Origin: Pomphorhynchus laevis
Lineage: Eukaryota > Acanthocephala > Palaeacanthocephala > Echinorhynchida > Pomphorhynchidae
Direction of reading: 5' to 3'
DNA length: 64,000 bases
Assembly: GCA_012934845.2 (NCBI GenBank)
Contig: WNNJ02001308.1
Span: forward strand, 1 to 64,000
Positions 63,401-64,000 of this stretch are shown here, in pieces. The notes under the pieces were generated by a model. The model made no database searches. It had not been told where the DNA came from and saw only the letters and a program-made list of their open reading frames with translations. Numbering within the stretch: position 1 is the stretch's first letter; each line of letters begins with the position of its first letter. A program made the position numbers and the translations under genes.

Positions 63401-64000
63401 TAATCAGTATCTATTTTATTTTAAGTTGAAATGTCTGTGTTGTTTGATGACTATTTTTATTCTGCACGTTGCTTCATATTTTATGTTTAGTTAAAGGCTT
63501 AAAAAGCATTTACTTCAGTGAAACAATGCGATCAGCAGACGAGTCGAATGATCGATATATTTAAGAAAGTGCAGATTTGTCTTATCAATTTCAATAAATT
63601 AAATTAGCAAATGATATACTGCTAATATATCATTAGCAATATATATATGAAAAACAGAAAACCGAGAAATTTAAAATCGACTCATACGACGAACATCCTT
63701 TCATGACTATTATCATAAATACTGTTTAAATATAGCTCACGCGTAGAACCTTTACTGTTCAATGTCTACATTAAGGTATACGTTGCGATCGTGCACTTTA
63801 TTTATGACTATAAAGTTATCATTTGACATTTTTGGAAATTGCCTGGGCCGAGAGTCGCGAAAGCTAATAAATAACATCATCGCTATCATTTATTGGAATG
63901 TTCTTCAGCTAACAAGAAGGACAATATCAATGCAAGCATTATATGTGTGTATTTATCAAATACAAGTGTTGTATGCATGTATTCATCAAATACGAGCATT
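63401..64000. other. AT-rich sequence, nothing recognised
   Basis: A short direct repeat (TATTTATCAAATAC / TATTCATCAAATAC) is present at the very end. No gene was recognised. Confidence 0.4.

Overview
The window is animal nuclear DNA: very AT-rich, with spliced genes, tiny introns (54, 56 and 70 nt) beside introns of up to 10.8 kb, and a dense load of invertebrate-type transposable elements. The lineage is not resolved; the mix (many Penelope-like elements, hammerhead ribozymes, Merlin, R1/Jockey-like, RTE and CR1/L2-like LINEs) fits an invertebrate. No prokaryotic signature is present.

Two host genes can be assembled by hand from exons whose splice sites and phases agree. The first is a kinesin on the + strand from 9,570 to about 51.7 kb, in at least 13 exons encoding about 480 residues: a full motor domain, then a short coiled-coil tail. 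Almost all of the window between 9.5 and 51.7 kb is therefore kinesin intron, and most repeats described here sit inside it. The second is a small gene on the - strand (59,098 to 58,683) with one 56-nt intron, predicting a 119-residue secreted protein made of two EGF-like domains.

Layout. 1-1.5 kb: a GC-richer fossil retroelement tail. 4.0-7.7 kb: Penelope-like (PLE) and LINE remnants. 10.2-20.4 kb (intron 1): an EN-less PLE, then a 131-bp satellite array broken by a foldback element, a PLE endonuclease fragment and a nearly full-length 4-kb LINE. 20.5-25.1 kb (intron 2): a 3-kb satellite of about 84-bp units. 25.5-39.1 kb: more PLEs, a complete 42-nt hammerhead ribozyme, and LINE fragments. 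42.15-43.31 kb: an intact-looking Merlin DNA transposon with perfect terminal repeats, an 8-bp target duplication and an uninterrupted 296-residue transposase. 46.4-51 kb: a third EN-less PLE and PLE ends. 53-57.7 kb: a hAT remnant and a PLE nested in another PLE. 58.7-59.1 kb: the EGF gene. 59.9-62.2 kb: RTE and R1/Jockey-like LINE remnants. 62.6-63.4 kb: a 319-bp tandem repeat carrying a hammerhead core, which looks like a metazoan retrozyme, ending in a large palindrome.

The most notable theme is self-cleaving RNA. One full type-I hammerhead, one retrozyme-like tandem repeat, and a recurring hammerhead-like core at many PLE ends lie together with PLE reverse transcriptases. A separate EN-less PLE family carries a conserved multi-helix domain after its ORF. 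All family names rest on motifs read by eye; no database search was possible.
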